A stretch of DNA of 64,000 nucleotides from Sceloporus undulatus (lineage: Eukaryota; Chordata; Lepidosauria; Squamata; Phrynosomatidae), in contig NC_056523.1 of assembly GCF_019175285.1 (NCBI RefSeq), positions 289,887,918 through 289,951,917 on the forward strand, written 5' to 3'. The stretch's first letter is position 1. Each line of letters starts with the position of its first letter. The translations under genes and the position numbers were made by a program. Below the pieces are notes generated by a model that did not search any database, was not told the DNA's origin, and saw only the letters and a list, made by a program, of their open reading frames with translations. This document shows, piece after piece, positions 11,095 through 22,589 of this stretch.

Positions 11095-11881
11095 CAGGGG
11101 TAGGCAACTTTTTGAGCCGGGGGCCGGGTTGCTGTCCCTCAGGCGACTGGAGGGCCGAAGCCGGGGGTGGAGCTTCAATCCTCCAGGAGCGGGGCCGCAC
11201 GCCGGGGGCGGAGCTTCCACCCTCCAGGGACCAGGCCTCCCCATCTTTGCTGGCCCCGTCAGAGACCGGCAAAAAAGCTGGTGGGGGCCACCAGTGCTGG
11301 AGGGCCCCCTGGAGGGCCCCAGCGACGGCAAAGGGCCCCCCCAGAGGCCCCCCTGCTGCCGTCGGAGCCCTCCTGGAGGGCCCCAGCGATGGCAAAGGGC
11401 CCCCCAGAGGCCCCCTGCCGCCGTCGGAGCCCTCCTGGAGGGCCCCAGCGACGGCAAAGGGCCCCCCAGAGGCCCCCTGCCGCCATCGGAGCCCTCCTGG
11501 GGGGCCCCAGCGACGGCAAAGGGCCCCCCAGAGGGCCCCTGCTGCCGTCGGAGCCCTCCTGGAGGACCCCAGCAACGGCAGCAGGCCTCCTAGTGGCCCG
11601 CCGCCGCTGCCGCCGCAGCCACCCATTGCAGCTTTTCACTGCTCTGGGCGCCACCATTTTGGGCGGCAAAATGGCAGCGCCCAGTCGCGCGACCTTGCGG
11701 GACGGCGCGCCAGAGTGCGCCACCATTTTGGGTGAAAAAATGGCAGCGCCCAGAGTGGCGAAAAGCTGTGACGGGTGGCCATGGTGGCGGCAGCAGCAGC
11801 AGCAGCAACAGCAGCCAGGGGCCGGTCGGCAGGCCTCCACGGGCCACATCCGGCCCGCGGGCCAGAGGTTGCCAACCCCTG
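11095..11881. mobile_element. Non-autonomous hAT transposon with exact 8-bp target duplication
   Basis: Begins caggggtaggcaac and ends with the near-complement gttgccaacccctg. It is flanked by gtttagat at 11087-11094 and again at 11882-11889, the 8-bp duplication expected of hAT. The inside is extremely GC- and CpG-rich and holds a 65-bp tandem array (11305-11590), then two 'ccaccattttgggcg' blocks and a CAG/CAA run. The long open frames across it on both strands follow from GC bias and are not genes. The intact ends and duplication suggest a fairly young insertion. Confidence 0.88.
11305..11590. repeat. GC-rich tandem array, unit about 65 bp, inside the hAT element
   Basis: The word ccccagcgacggcaaagggc, or a close variant, occurs at about 11318, 11383, 11446 and 11509, each followed by 'cagaggccccctgccgccg' and 'gagccctcctggagg'. 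A fifth, partial unit follows. The array lies wholly inside the hAT element, so copy number probably varies among its copies. Confidence 0.85.
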
Positions 11882-11921
11882 GTTTAGATAGTTTGAGTGA
11901 CCTGTATTGAGCTCACTCTCT

Positions 11922-12238
11922 GGAGATTATCACACGTGAAAAAAGACGGGAGTGTAGCGGATCGCTCCCGTCCTTATTGTGCAATCATGCAAAGATTATC
12001 AGATGACAGTGCACTTATCTCATCATTATCCCATCAATGAAGTGGAACTGTCCTGTTACTTCTCATTAATGGAAGTTTCTGTTAATGAAAAGTGACAAGA
12101 CAATTCTACTTCATTGACAGGATAATGATGGGATAAGCGTGATGTGTGTGATAATCTTCATGCAATCGCACGTTAAGGACAGGATATGAATGGGCACGAT
12201 CTGTTCCCGTCCTTTTTTCACATGTGATCATCTCCTCT
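11922..12238. mobile_element. Long foldback (palindromic) MITE
   Basis: A near-complete palindrome of about 315 bp. The left arm starts ggagattatcacacgtgaaa and the right arm ends with the near-complement ttttcacatgtgatcatctc. Inside, 'ctcatcattatcccatcaat' pairs with 'attgacaggataatgatggg', and both arms hold a 'cccgtcctt' block. The centre is near 12075. Non-coding; superfamily unknown. Confidence 0.75.
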
Positions 12239-12469
12239 GTCTGCCTATTTTAACTCTTCTGTGATGTAAACTAATACCCTTAAAGATGTTCCCACCTCTT
12301 CTACCCAGAACTCTGTCAGGTCCTGCCAAGAATGTAGCTAGAATAGAACAGGTCCCAGAGTAACTTTCATATCTTAGCATTAAAGTTCCTATAATAATGT
12401 CTTTAGTGTTTTCTCTAAGCCATTTGTGTCTTTCCACCTTAGGACCTCTAACAACTGCATGCACAAAAT

Positions 12470-13590
12470 TAATACAATGTTAGTGCCAACAGCTTCCAAG
12501 GGGAGGGCATTCCATAAATGGGGCGCTTCGGCAGAAAAAGCTCTCCCATGTCAATGCAGAATGTTCCCAATAGTGGAGCACATAGCAGGGCCTCTCCAAT
12601 AGATCTCAGTTCTTGGTCAGGTGTATATATGGAGAGGGGTTCTTTCAAATATTGCATGGAATTCAGCTGTGCATCTTTTGGGTTTTGCAAGCTATTGTGA
12701 TAGACATGCTGTAGAATTTATACTGCAACATAAACTGTTACAGAAAAAAAGTTTAAGTTGTATTTTGCACATTGTAGTAAGGCATTCTGCAATAGTACTT
12801 AAATGATGAGACTATTAGGATAAAAAAAAGCTTCATGGCCCTGAAACAAGGAATAATAATTTTAATCATGTTCTATTCCCAATTCAATAGTTGCCCTTTC
12901 CAGTTTTTCTGGGGAGAGGGGGGTTGGTGCAGAGATTTGTTCACAAACAAAACATCATGTTCCACAAATTAGCATGTATTTTACTGCTTACTCAATAGTA
13001 TGACAGGGATAGAAGATTACATTAGCAGTAATCCCACTACAGTTGCGTAACAGTCCTACGTAATGGCATAAACTCAGTGAGTTTTCTCTCACAGGAAGTG
13101 ATGCAAAGGGAGAATGTGTTTAATTTTCTACAAATATTGGGTGCTCTTCCAACTCAGAGAAATAAACTCTAAAATGCAAAAATAACTCAATGCATGCAAG
13201 CCATGCATTAGAGTAGCAACATATATACATTTATTTGAAATGTTGAACAAAACTGAGCAGAATGTTTTGTAATAATTGTGTGTATATATATAAAAATATA
13301 CACAAGACATATTATTCAAGTCTGTTTTAACCAATTTTAAGTTGCTTTTAATTGATAAACTATTTAATATATTTTTTCTTTTGTAATTTTATATTGCTTT
13401 AAATAGATTTTATTGTGAGTTGCCCTGAGATTGAATTACAATAACCAAGAGTCCATTGTTATTTTAATGATGAACAAATTTACTATAGAATACATTTTCA
13501 TGGATTAAAGTCCACCATGTCATGCTGACTTACCCACAGTGTTAGGAGCAAGGGAAAGAATTGCAAATAGCTGCATCAGAGGGAAATTAA
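12470..13590. other. Degraded repeats, no gene
   Basis: The part 12490-12640 ('ccaaggggagggcattccat' and 'ggcagaaaaagctctcccat') is in the style of old LINE 3' regions; a similar word set occurs at about 41125-41200. The part 13330-13500 is an AT-rich stretch with a degenerate 'gagttgccctgagattg' LINE-tail word. No coding similarity is seen. Confidence 0.4.
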
Positions 13591-13593
13591 ATA

Positions 13594-13847
13594 CAGTGGT
13601 ACCTCGGGATACGAAATACCCAGGTTACGAAATTTCCGGGATACGAAAAAATCCCATTGGAAATAATTGTTCCGGGTTACGAATGTGTTTTCGGGTTACG
13701 AAAAAAATTTTTGGTGCTTTTCGGCGCTTTTTCGCACGAAACGCGGCTTTTCCCCATTAGCGCCTATGGCAATTCAGCTTACGAAGGCTTTTCGGGTTAC
13801 GAAAGCGGCCGCGGAACGAATTAATTTCGTAACCCGAGGGAGCAGTG
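13594..13847 (+). mobile_element. TA-inserting MITE, 'gggttacgaa' family, complete copy
   Basis: A 254-bp element that starts cagtggtacctcgggatacg and ends cgtaacccgagggagcagtg, so the ends are inverted repeats. It is flanked by TA on both sides (13592-13593 and 13848-13849), as for Tc1/mariner. The interior repeats 'gggttacgaa' or 'gggatacgaa' at least six times, an unusual design with subterminal repeats. Two partial copies lie at 31462 and 31990. Confidence 0.8.
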
Positions 13848-13882
13848 TACAGAAAGCATGGGAAGTATGGATTGTTATTTTA

Positions 13883-14598
13883 GGGGCCATTCAGACTACA
13901 GAAAAAAATGGGTTTGAAAGCGATTCTTGCACATGAAGTTCATATTGGATCCAAATCCGTCACAATCCATGTTGGGGCTTGCACAAGGAAATGCCCCATA
14001 CACCGAGGTATCCAGATTCGGGCTAAAATCGTCTTTTCCCAAAAGACTCGGGTTGCGCCAAATTTGAACTTGCCCTCGATCATGATCGGGGCAAATTAGG
14101 GAGGGATTAGGGTCAGGGGGTGGGCAGAGGTCAGAGCATTCCCTCCCATCATCAGAAGGGAGGGGGGAGGAGGAGGAGGAGGAGGAGGAAAGAGCCAAAA
14201 AAAAGGGGAATCTGGATGCAAAGGGTGACAGGAGAAAGGGGAAAATGAAGGAGCTGAGGGAAAGGGTCAGTGGGCATCCCCGAGGAAGGAGAGGGTCTGA
14301 AGGAAGGAGGAGGAGGAGGAGGATTTCCAGGGGGAATTGGGTTGCAAGGCTACGCTGGGGCATGTAGGGAAATCAGGCTGCTTGTTCTACTTTCATCTTG
14401 CTCCTGGATTATTGTCAGAGGGAGGTGGGGGTGGTGGAGAAAGCTCAAAGGGAGGTGAGGGTCGGAAAGAAGAAGGATTGCCCAGGGAAGTAGGGTTGTG
14501 GGTCCAAGCTGGGGGATGTAGGGAAATCAGCCTCTTTTGACAATTTATGCGCATTATTTTTTGGGTGCTTGCTTGTTCTACTTTCCTGTTGCTCCTGG

Positions 14599-14629
<31 letters not shown>

Positions 14630-15180
14630 GTGTTATATGAGGATGCTACAGGAATGCCTGCGCTGCATTTCCATTTTATTCCCAATTCATTCCATGGGTC
14701 TACTTTAGTTGGAACTGACAGGTCACACTCTCTCAGCCTCAGTGGAAGGCAATGGCAAAGCTCCTCTAGCAGGAGGAAAAGGGTCAGGTCAGGTCAAAGG
14801 CAGGGCATGAACGGAGCTCACATCAGGCACCCCCCCTTTTCATATTTTTTTTAAATTATTTTTGACCAAATATGCGCATGATTTTTTTTCTTGAGGCAGA
14901 TTTATAGATAGAAAGAGCAGGGCTAGCAGCTTGTGCACTTTCCCTTTTCTCTGCTCGCTTCAAGCAAAGGGGAAATGTTGCAAATGCAAATGTTACAATC
15001 CTACAATGTGAATGTTACATTTTTTGCTCTTGTCAGTTAGACAAAATGATACATACTTTTGCTACTGAATTCAGAGGCAGCCCTGAATTGCTTTTAAAAG
15101 AAAAAAGAAAAAGAAAAAAAAGAATGCATGGCAATTGCATCCTTTACTGGCATTTCTGAGGTGAGGAATTTATTATTATT

Positions 15181-15239
<59 letters not shown>

Positions 15240-15637
15240 TATTTCATGTGTAAGAGGCATTCTGGGGGGCAAGGAGTGGGGGATGCATTAGCTTGCATGG
15301 AATTGAAAATGGGGACAGGGGCAGATCTGACCCAAATGCCCACACATACACACAACACACAAAAAAAGAGGTTTTTAAAAAATTGAAACTTTGGGGCATT
15401 TTGTGCATGGCTCTTTAAAAAAAAAGGAGGGGGAGGACACTTCTGATGCCCCTGCAAAAACGTCACCATGACGATCGCTTGATTGACAGCAGACACCTTC
15501 ACAGCAGGCACAGAATGCATTTGATTTAAAATGCCCCTCTTTTTGTAGTGGGCACTTGCTAACGGAGAGATTCGGGGGAGGGGCATCTGAATCAGCCCAG
15601 TTCCTTCCAGATTTTTGATGCCAGTCTGACTGGGGCC
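13883..15637 (+). mobile_element. Non-autonomous DNA transposon, family 1, copy B
   Basis: Starts ggggccattcagactac and ends gccagtctgactggggcc, inverted ends, with TTA directly outside both (13880-13882 and 15638-15640), which would suit PIF/Harbinger insertion. Shares ordered blocks with copies A and C: 'gatcatgatcggggcaaatt', a ggagg-rich block, 'gatcgcttgattgacagcag' and 'ttgctaacggagagattcgg'. It has taken in internal simple repeats and a short SINE-like piece (about 14711-14770). No transposase is encoded. Confidence 0.7.
15170..15242. repeat. (ATC)n microsatellite
   Basis: About 20 tandem atc units preceded by att units, inside family 1 copy B. Copy C lacks it, so it expanded in this copy. 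Confidence 0.95.
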
Positions 15638-15644
15638 TTATTAT

Positions 15645-18060
15645 CAGTGGTCTTTCACAAATCACTTGTTAAGCACATATATCCTTCTATTGGTGAGTTG
15701 ATGTGGCTCTGTTTGGACAATTCCTAATTTTAATTCATATAGGAATCAAAGTCTTCCCAGGATCAGTCCAGGAAGGTGATCACCACAAGCCTCAGCAAGG
15801 TCGTTGTGTCAGCGAAGGATGACAAATTCTGGCATGGTCATTGTTGATGCTCCACAAAGCTCCCCAGAACAGGAATGTCTTGCCTTGAAGTTGTCCCCCA
15901 TCCCTGGCCTCTGCTACAGCCACTAAAGAAAGCAGAAGCAACAACATCGTAACCCCAGACAATCTTGCTATTTCCAGAGTACAGCTTTGCTGTAGATAGC
16001 AAGATGCTTCTTGAGTGCCTGGCTCTTGAGAGTCCTTGGAGCTGGTTTATTTGGGAGGGGTGGCCTGGGAAACGACCATGCCACAGTACAGATTATTTTC
16101 CTAGTGTTACTCAAAGAAAGGTGGAGAACTGGGGTGGGGTCCTCACATTTAATTGTTGGGGAAATTACCTTTGGAAGAGGCTGGGTAACCTTAGGACCAT
16201 TTGCACCTATTTACACCAGTCATAACTGAGGAGAACTGTTTGGGAGTTAATTAAGAGGGTTTTATTTAGAAAAATGCAGAATGCATTCACATACACAAGA
16301 TAGCAGTTCAAACAGACACAGTATACGGAGCTACCTGAAATGGAACTATGGAAGCGGGATAGTGGAACTGAGGGGTTTCCGGTTTGGGGGGGGGGGTTGA
16401 TAATTACCTGTCTGATGAGCAGACCACAAAAAGCTGATGTGGCTCAGACTAGGTTTCTGAGACCCTTACTTATACCTAAAATCTAGCCCCAAGCGGTGGG
16501 CTATTTGCCAGGTAACAAAGGATAGATGTCCTTTCCCAGAAATTGACAATGGATTCCAGACTAGTTGATGGCTTTAATTTTAGTGTGACAAAAGCAGTGA
16601 TTGGATCAGGATATCCCCAGGCTGGCTGGACAGGGAAGTTTGGCTGGGAACACAAGGCGGGGAGGCAGATAGATTGGCTTACTGCTTTGGGTGCAAGGAG
16701 ATCCTTGGTCTCAAGGTGCAAGAGGATATGCAGATGACTTGTGGGGAAGAAGAAACACCTACTACACCCATCTAGATCTGATTGCCCCATTACCTGGATA
16801 TGCACATGCCTCGGCACATGTTCATTTTCTTCTGATAATCTGACCTACTGTTCCCGAAAGGTCATTGCTCTCTCAAAAAAGATATGAAATATGGGGACCC
16901 TGAAATACAATGTGGTGTATGCAGGGTGTGCTAACACTAGGAACTAAAGGTGGTAATGGCTATAGCTGCCACCTTCTCTAGATTCTTTTGTGGGAGTTTC
17001 AAAGCCATCTTCCTCCTCTTCCTGCTTCTTATGGTGGCATGTTCTGCCTTTATCATGCAAGGAGAAATGGAGCCTCTGTCGTCTTCTTCCTCCTCTAATA
17101 TGTGGAAGTGGTGCCACATCAATGCAGTGTTGAGGAGGGAGACATGTTGCATTCTGCCTCAGTTAACTCATGGCTTCCAGTCACCCCTGAGCCTTATATA
17201 TGTACAGTATAAAAAATACACAGTCAGACAAACCCAAGTCTCTTTATAAAGTCTTACAGAATCTACATACATAATCCAGGGTATCTGTTTGGGAGCACTG
17301 AGCAGAATGTGTGCACTAACACAAATACACACACACTTGAACAGAAGCCAGCCCATGCTGCATCACAAAGAGAATTCTGTTTGGAAAAGCAAATTAAGAG
17401 CTCTCTTTTGACTCACTGGGGTACTAATCACACTGTTTCATGGATGCTTATCTTTATCTTGAGGTCTGCTACCTCCAGTTCATTCACTCATTCATTTATG
17501 CATTCTCCTCACTGTGTTTCAAAATGTATAACAATAAGTGAATAATGCACCTGTTCAAAGAACCTCTAGTCTGTACATTTACTAGTGAAAGTTTGAACTG
17601 TACAGAGTTCATGCATGGAAAAAAGTGCAGTTCTTATCACTGTTAGTAGATATAGAAAAACACACACAAATGCATAGTAGATTAGTGATCTGGTACAGGG
17701 CAGGCAGAAAGTAGATTGACATCCTGGTGGTTTGCAGTACGTTTCCTAGTTATTTAACAATAGCAATAACAAAAAGTTGGCAATCTTGTTGAATTTACCT
17801 GACCTATATGCAAAGTGTTTATCTTCCAGCCTCCGTATTGCTCGGCTATAAAATGGGACTATAGGCTTATGTTATGAACGACAGCATACTTTCTTATTTA
17901 ATAAAACTGCATGTTTTTGAAAAATTGCTGATTTCTATTTATTCAATGTTCCTTACTTTTAAAATATAAATATCAGTTTGCTGCCTTTGATCAAATATCA
18001 GTGTGTTGCTTTGATATAGTGCTGCTGGTGAAGTTTAATGGGGTACAGTGGATTCGGCTG
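15645..18060. other. No gene recognised
   Basis: Intergenic DNA. A plus-strand frame at 16950-17249 starts with a hydrophobic stretch that could pass for a signal peptide, but it has no similarity I recognise, no splice context and a low-complexity Ser run. A G homopolymer lies at 16386-16397. No clear repeat ends were found. Confidence 0.45.
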
Positions 18061-18065
18061 AATAC

Positions 18066-18145
18066 CAAAAAAGAAAAAGAAAGAAAGAAAGAAAGAAAGA
18101 AAGAAGGAAGGAAGGAAGGAAGGACGGACGGACGGATCGATCGAT
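18066..18145. repeat. Compound microsatellite (gaaa/gaag/gacg/atcg)
   Basis: A run of gaaa units passes into ggaa, then ggac, then gatc units, a graded series of four-base repeats that each differ by one base. This suggests stepwise change within one array. Confidence 0.95.
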
Positions 18146-18899
18146 CACAGCAAATTAGGCTGAGCTGGACAAATTTGTACCAGCTCCACATCAGATAACA
18201 CTATTCAAGTCTAGAGCAGAATCACATAGTCTGAAACGTTTAAAATCAACCCATAGATTTGGACATGAGAAATAAGCAGGAGAAAGTCAGACAATTTGTC
18301 TCCAACATGACTATAAGAAAGGAGAAGTCCAAGGTAAAGTGATATAAAAGGGGAAGAAAGCTGGAAATTGCTTGTCAATACCTTTATCATGCAATCTGGA
18401 ACAAGAATGTCACTAACACTAGCATGTAAACAAGCATGGGTTAAAGGATTAACTGACCACATGCTGCAAAAATCCAGTACATTAACTGTGATTACACACT
18501 ACTTAGTTTGGTAGTCTGTGTGGCCTTGGAAGGATCGCAGCTATCTGCCTTTTCATTCACAGACAGCTTAGTTTTCTCATCCATGCAGCCTGTCAAAAAC
18601 TGTTGGTTCCTTCTAAACTGACAATGCCATGAAAGTGCCTAAAGATCTGGTTTTCAACATTTGTTCCTCCAGATGTTTTGAGCATCATCTGCCAGAAGTC
18701 CCTGCCAGCACTAGTAGGAGAAATGCTGAGAATTAAAATACCCACTATTTGGAGGGCCAAACCTTGAGGATCACTACCCGGACACACTTTAATAAACTTT
18801 TGGTGTATTGAAAAGCACTATCTAGAGATCTACACTGATTATCATACGTTCCCAAAATAAATTTGTCTACTGTGCCTTCTTATTTCAGCCTCTAAAACT

Positions 18900-19190
18900 A
18901 ATTCAGTCTTCTTGTCTGAGTTCAAAGTGCAGTGCAGTTCAAACTCGGTTCAAACTGAGTTCAAAGTGCAAAAATAGTTTTACACTCAGTTAATTTATCT
19001 AGGGAGAGGAAAGAAAGAGGCAGCAGAATTTTGCTCTTCTCTGTAGACTCAGACAAAAGCAAACTGCTGCAGCATCTTCTAGATTGTATGGTTATCCTTA
19101 TTAATAATTTTTGCCGTCTTGACCACATTCTGATGTTGCTTGGCCACACATGTCCCAGTTTTCATCTGTGAAGTGTTGGGGTGTGGGGCT
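18900..19190 (+). repeat. Dispersed repeat, family 4, copy 2
   Basis: Shares with 9545-9930 the ordered words 'cagacaaaagcaaactgctg', 'cattctgatgttgcttggcc' and 'cccagttttc'. It is shorter at the 5' side. Non-coding. Confidence 0.6.
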
Positions 19191-19696
19191 AGCCCCATTC
19201 TGTCTCGTGTTTTCTTGCTGTTGTTGGTTTCAATCTAGAGCAATTGAAACACCTGGGCTTCCCCATGAATTAATTATTAGCCTTTAACTATTTGCCAGAT
19301 TACCACAGAACAAATTCCATGGATGCTGCATCCTTTTTACAAGAAAGCACCTAGTAAGGCACTGCTGATGACAACTCATCAACAATTGTGAAAATAATTT
19401 TATTTTAGAGACTGATAATTGCCAGAGTCTCTAAAGCACACATGTCCAATAAAAAGACATAGTGTCTTTCATCTTTTCCTCATTAATGGAATTTTAATGA
19501 GAAAAATAAAAGATAGACGGGATGGGGGACAAACAGGAGTATTATGAGATTAAGATGAAGTCTGAACTCCTTGTAAAATTCCACAAATGGAGCAGGGGAA
19601 GTGTCTGGCAAAATATTCATCTGGAAGCACTCTGTATCTTGAAAGGCCTTTTTATCAAAACTGATTTTTAATAGAAAATAATAAAACCTTATAGGG

Positions 19697-19892
19697 CAGT
19701 GATGGCGAACCTATGGCATGCATGCCTTAGGTGGCACTCAGAGCCCTCTCTGTTGGCACACATGCTGTCGCCCTAGCACAGAGTTTGCCAGTTTCTTACT
19801 AAAAAGCCAGAGGGACATGGTACTTTGCAATAAAAAGGTGGGGTCTGGGTTGCAGTTTGGGCACTTGGTCTATAAAAGGTTCACCATCACTG
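19697..19892 (-). mobile_element. SPIN-like hAT MITE with exact 8-bp target duplication
   Basis: A 196-bp element that starts cagtgatggcgaacctatgg and ends aaggttcaccatcactg. It is flanked by ttataggg at 19689-19696 and again at 19893-19900, an exact 8-bp duplication. The inner words 'taggtggcactcagagccct' and 'gggttgcagtttgggcactt' are those of SPIN ('space invader') hAT elements as I remember their consensus, in reverse orientation. SPIN elements are known from several tetrapod lineages, including anole lizards, through horizontal transfer. Non-coding, deletion-derived copy. Confidence 0.82.
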
Positions 19893-20203
19893 TTATAGGG
19901 GTTTTAATAATATAAACTTTCAAAGGTACTTTAGGTTAAGGTGTTAACCCTTAGGCTAAAATCTGGGAGGAGTGGAGAGATAGGTAACTGCTTTTTCCCC
20001 AGTGTACCCTGCCTTCTCCCCACCCTGACTGCTGCCAAGTAGATACATGGCTAAAAACAGGTAACTGCATTTTTAAAAAAAATAAAAGAGAGAGCTAAGC
20101 TATAGTTGAAACTCTATTATAAGCAAACAAACATGTACTGGTCCTGTTGGGGAGGGGGCAGTTGATGAATCACCTACACTCATCTGTAAGGGGAAAAGAA
20201 GCA

Positions 20204-20785
20204 AAGGCCCTGTTCACATGATGAAGATAATCCAAGTGGAATTTGGCTTGAATCCCTGTTGTTCACATGCACCCTGAATGTACCCAATTCAGGGAGGCTA
20301 CCAAAAAAAACCACCTAACCAGGGGTATTTGACAACAGGTCTTTTCTTAAGTTTTTTAAAAAAAGATTTGCATTGTTGGTAATGTGAATAACAATGCAAA
20401 CAGACCTGGATTAAACTAAGCAAACCTTGAACACGTTTTGAATATGTTCGCATAGTTGACTCATTGGTGGGGCAAGGCTCTGCCTGGCTGGTTTCACAAA
20501 TTGATACTCCTCTTCTTCCTCTTTCCCTGCACAACCAATTCCAACAGGTGGCTTCTGGGGGCTTCCTGGGAGGAAAGTGGTGTGTCCTCCCCTCAGACCA
20601 TGGAGGACAAGTCCAGGACTGGCACTTGGGGACCCCCCTTCCTCAGCTGCCAGCTTCTGCTAAAATCCCAAAGAAATGCAAAGGAAGCTATTTCAAAGAG
20701 TGAATAATAAAACCGAAATGCATGAGGGAGGATATTTGTATCGTTCTGGTTAAAAAAACAACAACGTGTGAATGACCCCAAAGTT
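20204..20785. mobile_element. Non-autonomous DNA transposon, family 3, copy 2
   Basis: Starts ggccctgttcacatgatgaa and ends 'gtgtgaatgacccc'. Shares 'cttgaatccctgttgttcac' and the 'caccctgaatgtacccaatt' block with copy 1 at 4686. This copy has an extra internal stretch (about 20460-20700) not present in copy 1, so copy 1 is probably a deletion form. Confidence 0.6.
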
Positions 20786-20789
20786 ACTT

Positions 20790-21980
20790 CCCAAGATTGA
20801 GTGCAACCTTGTTTCTCTTCCCCTCAGAGCCCAGACGAGATGCTTCTTCATCAAATTAGTTCCCCTTTCCAGTAAGCAGCAGCAGCAGCAGTGCCCTCCA
20901 GAGCTTAACAGCTGCCTGGGGGAGAGATTTTGGATGGGTCCCATGAGTCTAGAGAATAGTTCCTTGCACACGCACACACCCAAATTATGTGCATGTAACC
21001 CAGAAGTATGCATGTGTCTGTCACTAATAGGATTCTGGCTATGATATGCATTTGGCTAACTTAAGTTCCATTTATTCCAATGGGTCTACCCTATGCATGA
21101 CTAAATTTGGATCCACTCCAATCTTTATGTCCTCAAATAAAAGAAAAATAGCTGCATGTGCTCTTTGGATAATGCTGGGGAATTATCTAGGATAAAACAG
21201 AAAACATGTTCATATTAGCGCAGCAATGTCAAATCAGGACAGAAAACCTCACAGCAGTGCCTTTAACAAAAGCGGGAAACAATACACACATTAGGCACTG
21301 TAGAGTCCAACACTGGATGAATAGCATCTCTTTGTGTGTATTTGCAACAAGAAGAAAATATGGGAGGGATATAATTATGGAGGGAACAGAAAAAGAGCCT
21401 CGTAGTGACCTTTCACAGGCTGATGCACAAGGCTGGCTTTCCCAAGGCCAGTGTCCAAAGTGTGATTCATTTCCATAAATTACTGAAGCTAAACAAACTT
21501 CCTGTGCCCTAAAATAAATATCACATTAGTTGCAGTTCCATTATTTACCATGTGTGCACTGTTTGAAGATGTGTACTGCAAAGCTCTAAAAGGAATTAAT
21601 TTAATTTTATTCATTCAAAGCTATTTTCTCTGTGAATAGAGACAGGTTGGGAGACAAAATATCCTGCGGGAGAGCCAGAGATACAAGAGACCCTCAAAAC
21701 TGTAAAACTGTGATGAGGTTTTCCATTTGCTTCACTTTTTAGATAGTTCTCACAACTAAACATTGCTTTTGATGCACTGCTTCACCCACATCACTTATTA
21801 TAATAATAATTATTATTACATGTATTTGTATAGCGCCATAGGCTTTACATATCACTTTACAAAGGAGAGAAAACAACAATCCAAAACAGAAACAAAAGCC
21901 TGCCTATGGCACGCAATCTAAAACTGCAAACAAGATTATAAAATTAATAAAATCACTCAGTGATGAAGAGCTTTATGTTT
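20790..21980. other. No gene recognised
   Basis: Intergenic. A (cag)n-like run at 20876-20891 and a short AT microsatellite near 21800 are the only structure. The stretch 21800-21890 resembles a LINE 3' end ('tagcgccataggctttacat'). Confidence 0.45.
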
Positions 21981-21984
21981 CAGA

Positions 21985-22131
21985 GGGGGTTTGCCATTGG
22001 CATCCTTTGAGGCTGAGAGAGTGTGACTTATCCAAGGACATCCAGTGAGTTTACACGGCTGAGCTGGGATGTGAACCCTGGTTTCCAGAGTCATATTTCT
22101 AATGTTCAAACCATTACACCATGATAGCTCT
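21985..22131 (-). mobile_element. CORE/MIR-like SINE, antisense
   Basis: Read on the minus strand it has a tRNA-like head ('ggtgtaatggtttgaacatt', with a degenerate B box 'ggttcacatcc') and the CORE-like block around 'ggatgtccttggataagtca'. The same head and core occur at 24988-25217 (plus) and 62785-63000 (minus). Confidence 0.75.
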
Positions 22132-22384
22132 GTTTATTCATAGGCAATTCCGCAGCCTTGATATTACAGTCACAGAGTAACAAGACTCCACAGGTAAACT
22201 CAGACCAAGTATCCCTTCATTTGCATCAGAGCTGATCAAATGCAAGGAGATCTGGAGGGTCAATTCCCTCCCCCCTAAACCCATCTTCAGGTTGTACCAT
22301 CCCACATAACTTTGTGGATTTGGTCCTTCTCTTGAAGGAGCTGGTTTGAGAGCATGCAACTCGGATAGAGCTAAACAGGTGAGA

Positions 22385-22385
<1 letters not shown>

Positions 22386-22427
<42 letters not shown>

Positions 22428-22530
22428 GGATTTATTTATATACCACCCTATCACTGGGAATCAGAGCGGTTTACAACAGAGGGGATAATAGACGGTTCCC
22501 TGCCCTCAGGCTTACAATCTAAAAAGACAT
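22386..22530. repeat. (AAT)n microsatellite followed by LINE-3'-type repeat
   Basis: About 14 aat units (22386-22427) lead into 'ggatttatttatataccacc' and 'cagagcggtttacaacagag', the word set seen at the ends of old LINE-derived repeats elsewhere in the window. Confidence 0.6.
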
Positions 22531-22589
22531 GACACAAAAGGAGAGGGAATGGTGAGGGGGGGAGGGGGTCAGGTCCAGCAGTTCTTCTC

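Noticed and set aside
11042-11910. Long Pro/Gly/Ala-rich open frames on both strands (up to 247 codons)
   Set aside because: They overlap in all frames, follow a 65-bp tandem array and lie inside a hAT element with clean ends. GC bias explains the lack of stops.
15170-15242. CRISPR-like array
   Set aside because: The repeats are a plain ATC microsatellite without spacers, and the genome is a vertebrate's.
16950-17249. Plus-strand frame of 99 codons with a hydrophobic N-terminus that looks like a signal peptide
   Set aside because: No similarity, no splice or promoter context, a Ser run from a tct/tcc repeat, and an equally open frame on the other strand.
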